Assembly: GCA_014904845.1 (NCBI GenBank)
Contig: MU119204.1
Coordinates: 682,001-746,000, forward strand
Direction of reading: 5' to 3'
DNA length: 64,000 nt
Source: Acephala macrosclerotiorum
Lineage: Eukaryota; Ascomycota; Leotiomycetes; Helotiales; Mollisiaceae
Below the pieces are notes generated by a model, which was not told the origin of the DNA, did not search any database, and saw nothing but the letters and a program-made list of their open reading frames with translations. A program made the position numbers and the translations under genes. Positions within the stretch are counted from its first letter, which is position 1. Every line of letters starts with the position of its first letter. Positions 58,386-64,000 of the stretch are shown one piece after another.

Positions 58386-60556
58386 TCACATGATAGCGCA
58401 GTCCTTGTCATCCTTGGGGCCCGTCTTCTCGTTTCCACTCGCACTCTTCTTTATCTTCCCGTTCTTCGGTGCTGCCACCTCCATAGCTGTTCCACCGCTT
58501 GCTGCAGCTCGAATAGCAGCCAATCTGAGCTTGGCACGCTCATCTCCCGAGTCGGCAGCTTTGACATACCACACATTGGCCTCAAGGGGATCCCGTCGAC
58601 ATCCGATGCCCATTTCAGTGAAGTATCCAACAGCATACTCGGCTTTGGTAAGACCTAAGACTAGGTTAGCTGATACTGGGAAACAGGGGCACGGTTTGAC
58701 TTACCACACTCTGCTGCTTGACGCGCCCATTCATATGCCTCATTCTCGTCCTTCTCGAGAACAGGGGGCGCGCCAACCATATACCAGGCACACAACGCCA
58801 TCATTGCTGCTGCATGTCCTCTCTGCGCTGCTCCGGTGTAGAAATGCACACTCAGAGCTGGATCCCTGGGGCAAGACAGCTTCCCATGCTCATAGGCATC
58901 ACCTAATCTATAACAAGCTTCGGCATGTCCCAAATCCGCAGCTTGGGTGAAGAGTTGAGCGGCGTACGACTCGTCCAGAAAGATGTCATCTCCGTATCCA
59001 GTCTCATATAACAAACCAAGATGATAGGGGGCTGCGTTGTACTGCAAGTCTGCAGACTCCGTGGCTCGCTTCAACCACTTCAAACCTTCTCGGTACCTGT
59101 TCAGACCAAGATCACCAGATAAGCAAGCCCGTCCGAGACGAGTCATAGCCCCTGGATGGTTCTTGGATGCCGACTGTCTGTAGAATTGAACAGCCTTTGC
59201 TGGGTCCTTCCTGCAGCCCCAACCAAATTCATAACACAGCGCAGCTCTATACCCTGATTCTGCATGACCATGCTTGCTTGCAGCGACGAAAAGTGGGAAT
59301 GCTGTGTTGTAGTCCACTTTTCCTTTGCTGAACAATCCAGATGCATAGCCGTCGGCTAAGTAGTATTGAGCGAATGGATAACTCCGGTCCGCCAACTTTT
59401 GTAATATGTGCTTAGCTTCTGAAAGAAGCTCTTGCGGCGAGGACTGTTGTTTCTCGATATAAGGGCTATCTACGTCTCGACCTGCTGGTTTTGGGCTTAG
59501 TTTCCTTGGTGTGTTTGGATCCTCTTGGTTCAGCCCAGCATCTTGAGCCGCTTGTATCAAGAAAATCGCAAAAGCATATTGCGTTTCCGCATCATTCAGC
59601 TTCTTCACGTTTTGTCGATACATTTCTAACGTCTTTCCCATGCTAAGCAGCGAGGCATTGGCGCCCACGATACCCCTTAGTTGTGAGTTGTCAAGCGAGA
59701 TGGGAGGAGGTGGTGCTTGCGGGTATGACACATTAGCCAAGTCCACATATGAGATTGGCCTGCTATCAGATCGACCAGAATGAGCCGATGGCGCTCGTGT
59801 ACCCCAATGTGGTGATCCTGGCACTCCGGGCGAGCGTCCTCGAGGTCCCATGTCTGAATAGGCCGACACTGGACGCTGAACTGAGTTCCGCATAGCCAGC
59901 TGTGATGTTGGTGTGAGATGACGATTTATAGACTGCCCTGCTTCCACCAGATCGGGTGTACTGGGACTCTGGATGTTAGGTCTGCGAATCTGACCATTCC
60001 CACCGTCAGAATAGCGTGACTGATGGTGGTATTGTAATTGTGGGACAGGCATGTTAGGAGGCTCATTTTCGTTGATACGATCCGGGTAACGTCTTGAGGC
60101 TGGGTGATTTGTTAACGATCCATTTGAAGGCGATCTTGAGCTTGAACTATCCCCAGAAGCCCCAGGTGATGTAGTAGTCGCTTGTGGTCTCTGAGTCTCC
60201 GCATTCGGATTTGGTCTATATGGCATGTCCATAGTTATAGGCATCCTAGGCTCGTATCGTTCCGCCTCGAATTGTTCCGACTCCCTCGATATATCGCTTC
60301 CTCGCATATTTCCATCCTCAATCACAGCAACCGATGCCTTGGGAGGCCAATCCTCTGGCTGCACATTGACCCTGACTGGGGACATGGGCGCTCCATACAT
60401 TTTGCCTGTTGCTGGTATAGGAATTGTCGGTAGTGGTTTTCGGCTACCGTTTCCAGCATTTTCTTTGAACTCGCCGTCGGCATAGTACTTTGAGGGAGAC
60501 CCAGGAGCGGCAAGCGGTTTCCGGTTGGGAGACTGAGGATATGATTGCGTCGCCAT
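58386..60556 (-). CDS. skt5: SEL1-repeat chitin synthase regulator (Skt5/Chs4 type) with CAAX box
   Basis: Two exons, 60556-58705 and 58654-58386, joined as AAECG|LTKAEYAVGYF over a 50-bp intron, give 706 residues. The first ~310 residues are Pro/Ser-rich and disordered. From about 370 a series of at least six SEL1-like helical repeats follows (YPFAQYYLADGYASGLFSKG, AESGYRAALCYEFGWGCRKD, GAMTRLGRACLSGDLGL, APYHLGLLYETGYGDDIFL, AEACYRLGDAYEHGKLSCPR, then the last repeat in exon 2). The basic tail KNGKIKKSASGNEK runs to the C-terminal tetrapeptide CAIM, a farnesylation motif. In yeast, Chs4/Skt5 activates chitin synthase III at the bud neck and its prenylated C-terminus aids localisation. The length and tail fit this class rather than the unprenylated Shc1/other SEL1 proteins. 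Confidence 0.92.
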
Positions 60557-63500
60557 AGTGTTGCGTGGCTTGAAGAGAAGAATCTCCTAGAGAGTTGAGG
60601 TTTCGGAATGCCGGCTTGACAAAGCGTCCCACTTGGTTATCGATTGGGTGCCAAATCCGTCTGCGACTTCGTATTGCAAGGCGATGGTGGGACCGGCGGG
60701 GTAGGGCCTCGTACACCAGAAAAGCTTCGATGCAAAACCACTTGTCCTGAGATGCAGAAACGTTACGACTGTATGCAGCCTGATCCGTCTAGGAGTCTAA
60801 GTGGCGAGGCAGAAAAATTAGCGACTGTCTTGAAAAGATTTCGTACACGGTTACGATCTAGGACTTTGAAGAAGCAGATTTCTTACCGATGAACTCCGTG
60901 GTCGTAACAAGCACTGGTCTGTTTCTGCCTCGCAAACGACTAATCTCCTCGGGGGGAAAGTAGTGCCTGACGCTGGCAGAAAGTCCCAGATGTTGCAAGG
61001 ACGTCGTGAGGTATTCGATGTGAAGACTAGGAGGAGTGTTGTTGCGAGTGCTGAGTACTGCCTGTTTCACGTAGCTAGCAAAATGTTAGTGATCAACACC
61101 CCTGAAAATACCCTAGCCAACACCGACAATTACCAGTATGTACCTGCGGTAATCGCTGTCCTTCAGAAACCTGCAGCCTTCAATATGACGCCACGAACAC
61201 GGCGCAACCAGGAAGACGCAGTGGCCACGTTTATTCTGTGGTTGTGAGGTTGGTTGGTTGGTTGTGTGTACGATCGTATGTGCTCGGTTGGTTGTGTGTC
61301 GTGAGGCTGTTGACGCTGGAATGCGGGTATGCAAGAATGCAAAGAAACTGCGGATTCAGCACGTCAGACTCCGCCGTTTTGAGATCATTGAGTATGCTCA
61401 TACCACTGGTCTTCCTGTTGGCCGCTGCAGCAGCCACGAGAAGGTCCCCTGCTGCAGATACAGCTCTTTACGGGTCGATGATGCTGGCTCGTCCACATCC
61501 AGCGCAGCGAGACCTGCGGGGAAAACGGACCTTCGACTCAAGAAGAGCTGGAAACCCGATGGACTGATTTCCGCGACTCTTCGCCGGTGCTGCCGCACGT
61601 CGAGAGCGAGGGGCCGTCGTGGTAAAATGATTGAGAAACAATAATCTCCGACCTTAAATGGAAGAAGCTTTCGAGATGGTCCGGGGATTTTAATGAGGAG
61701 AATACAAAGTATAAATTGGCGATCAAGCTCGCTTCGAGAAAGAAGGTTTTGGGGCAAGGGTCGTACAGGGAGGGTTGAAGGGGAAACAAACATTCATGCA
61801 TGCATGCAGGAGAGCGTAAGGAGTTGATGGGATGAAAGAGAGGACGTTCTTCCCAAGTTGACGGGTTTAAGGGACCAGGGGAAAGTCTCTAGATACGAGA
61901 GTACTTTTGAGCTTGTCGTATTTCTGGTTGGGAACGTGGTCACATAGATCCCAAAGAGGATTCAATATCAGAGCTTTTTCATGATTCATGTTTATTTTAA
62001 CAACCTAGCAAAGTTATGCAGCGGCTGGCGCCTTTGGGTCTCAATCTAATAATGTTGTCGGGTCAGCCGGCTTGCGTTGGTGCTTTACGGCGCATGCAAT
62101 GTGGTTCCAAACTCCTGGGCGAACCTGGACAAGATTTTGAAGCACGTGTGAGGCACAAATTGAACCTTCATCCTTCAACATTCTTCTGTGAGCAGAGATT
62201 TCGTCACCATCTTCTCAGCATCAGGCTTCAGTACGCCTTTCCGAAAGGCTGTGGAGAGTGACTCGGCAGACGCGGCTAACTCGCAATATCTGTAAGCAGT
62301 TTCTGATACGAGATAGAATCCGCTTTAACTATGCCTACATTGTAGCTGCCTTCCAACCCGAAGATTAGCTAATCTGCGTTCGGAAAGATGCAGACTATGA
62401 AGTCACGGTGTACCTTTCTGCAGGGACCACTGTATCATGCCAGCAGCTCTTCATCTTGGGAATAAAAGACATGCCAAGCCCTCTGAAAAGGGGCTCCCCA
62501 GAAGGATCTCACCTCGTGCCATCTATCCAGTGTGCAAAGCTCGCCAGTCCGTAGGAGATCTTCACCTAGGTGCTGGTTGTAACGTCGAAATCTGGGGTGT
62601 TACGAGATTGTTTCTTCGTCAAGTCTGCTCCGCCACATGTAGTACTGAATCGAGTCTTGATATCTCGTCAGAGCCGTCGCATGGGCGCCTTGAAAGCCGA
62701 TTTTAGAGCTCAGTTAGAAGCAATGAAGCCTGTTCTGCTCATCGTATGAGGGCAGAACCTCGAAACTTGTTGCGTCAAACAGATACTTTGGATGTTTCTG
62801 AGGCTTGGAAGCCTTCTTGGAACGCACATTATCCGAAACCCCACACTTCCATCATATCTCTGAGGCTCAAAAGAGCGCACAGCCGGTGATGTTCTGATGT
62901 CGAGATCCAATGGCAAGTGTTGGTGATGTTTGGAGAACCATGGAAATTGCATTGATTATATCATCGCTTCCTCAAACCCTTCTCCACGTGGACACTAGTT
63001 AATGTCTATGATGTGCTCTGGAGACCGATTGAGTTATCGATTAAAGACAGTGCTGAATTTTGACAGTAGTTCATCCCCAGACAAATTTCCACGCCATGGC
63101 TTGAGACATTGAGCGCCTCAACCTGGATCCCTCGTATTCCCATTGACCACTCAGGGCGTTCTATTCCAAAACGGGACTGAGGCGGCGAGGATGTGTCGAA
63201 GATTCGAAGATGCGTGAGATGCGCCAGAAGGTACAGTACTCCCGTATTACACCCCATCCACCTCAACAGAATCTCGTGAAGTCGTGAGCTCGTGATGTTT
63301 TTGGATTTGCTATTTACCCCTTTCTAGTGGTAGTCCGCGAGTCGAAGAAAATACTTGTAGCCAGGAGAAAAGTGCTTCAAGCGCACCGGCTTTACGCCCA
63401 ATCTCCCTGGTAACGTATTTTTAGTCTTATTAGTCTTTTGCCTTCGGTCCCCCATCCGTAAAGAGCGGAGTACACAGGGTGGTGTGAGCAAATCAGCGCC

Positions 63501-64000
63501 GCTCACCAACGCCCCCCGCTGGGCCAAAGTCAGCTCGCTCCAGGGGTGGTCCCACTCTGCAAAAAGCGTGCTCAAAGACACTCAGCCAGACGAGAGTGGC
63601 ACGAACTCCAACTTTAAACTCGTGCCATCCAGACGCCTCCAATCTTCATTCCTCACGAAGCCGCTCCCGCATCGTCGACTTCGACTGGACGGCTCCCTTC
63701 GTCCTCGTCCATGTCGCGGCTGTAATTGTCGGGCTTCACATTCGTTTTAAAGGCATTGTATTGCCGGTCCTGTCGCTCCTCCCGTATTCGAAACAAAAAT
63801 CACTATAACTTTTCCTGTTGTCGGGCCACCCTCACTGCATCACGGATCTGGTCCCGAATAAAGTTTGAAAGTTGGACGAACTCTCATCCCGACGTGTCTT
63901 CTCCAATTTTCGACAGCCTCGTTCGCTCTATCCATAAACGCACCGCATTCAGCTGAGAGGAGAAGGAAGGATCTCTCGCCAGGCACTGCCTTGGTCTCGT
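60557..64000. other. intergenic to right edge, no confident gene
   Basis: Includes the skt5 promoter. Frames up to 131 codons on both strands (for example 61398-61793 minus, 62437-62706 plus) show no domains and overlap each other. The last ~400 bp become C/T-rich on the plus strand, as a leader of a gene beyond the right edge would. Confidence 0.4.
61248..61299. repeat. GGTT microsatellite with a repeated GGTTGGTTGTGTGT block
   Basis: Four GGTT units are followed by GTGTGTA, then after 16 bp the GGTTGGTTGTGTGT block recurs. A simple repeat in the skt5 upstream region. Confidence 0.75.

Overview
The window looks like nuclear DNA of a filamentous ascomycete (Pezizomycotina; a Leotiomycetes-type genome is my guess, not proven). 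The reasons are eukaryotic single-gene units, very short introns (about 45-60 bp) with GTATGT/GTAAGT-type donors, CTAAC/CTGAC branch points and CAG/TAG acceptors, and fungus-specific genes such as a CAAX-ended Skt5/Chs4-type chitin synthase regulator, a Yox1-like homeobox factor and an Rtc3 SBDS-like protein. Two AT-rich inverted-repeat elements carry the C-to-T/G-to-A pattern of repeat-induced point mutation. All exon borders were placed by eye from splice signals, and each spliced model was checked to keep one open frame.

Layout. 0-9 kb: mitochondrial RNase II-like gene (cyt-4/DSS1 type, minus), molybdopterin synthase small subunit (plus), a PSI-type membrane protein (minus) and UDP-glucose pyrophosphorylase (minus, with a 939-bp first intron holding a long open frame). 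10-19 kb: an ankyrin protein (plus), an isolated cytochrome P450 (minus) and a PTPA-type PP2A activator (minus), which shares a 202-bp promoter with exosome subunit rrp46 (plus). 21-30 kb: NAD kinase (plus), a seven-exon F-box/2EXR-like gene (plus) and a homeobox gene (minus). 30-41 kb: a secreted S10 carboxypeptidase (minus), the first inverted-repeat element, Ran GTPase (minus), the proteasome chaperone Nas2/p27 (minus) and a RhoGEF (plus). 41-46 kb: a gene-poor stretch. 46-61 kb: a small four-helix membrane protein (plus), rtc3 (minus), an unrecognised conserved-looking gene (minus), an OPA3-like gene (minus), Polo kinase (plus), the second inverted-repeat element and skt5 (minus). 60.6-64 kb: no gene I can support.

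The genes are core housekeeping and cell-cycle/cell-wall functions (RNA decay, Ran transport, proteasome assembly, Polo kinase, Rho and chitin synthesis control). I see no biosynthetic gene cluster; the P450 stands alone. UDP-glucose pyrophosphorylase, the RhoGEF and Skt5 all bear on cell-wall synthesis, but they are far apart and nothing suggests co-regulation. The most unusual observations are the two RIP-diverged copies of one MITE-like family, the hidden open frame in the ugp1 intron, the ~179-residue N-terminal extension of the Polo kinase, and a degenerate ~80-bp tandem repeat near 48 kb.
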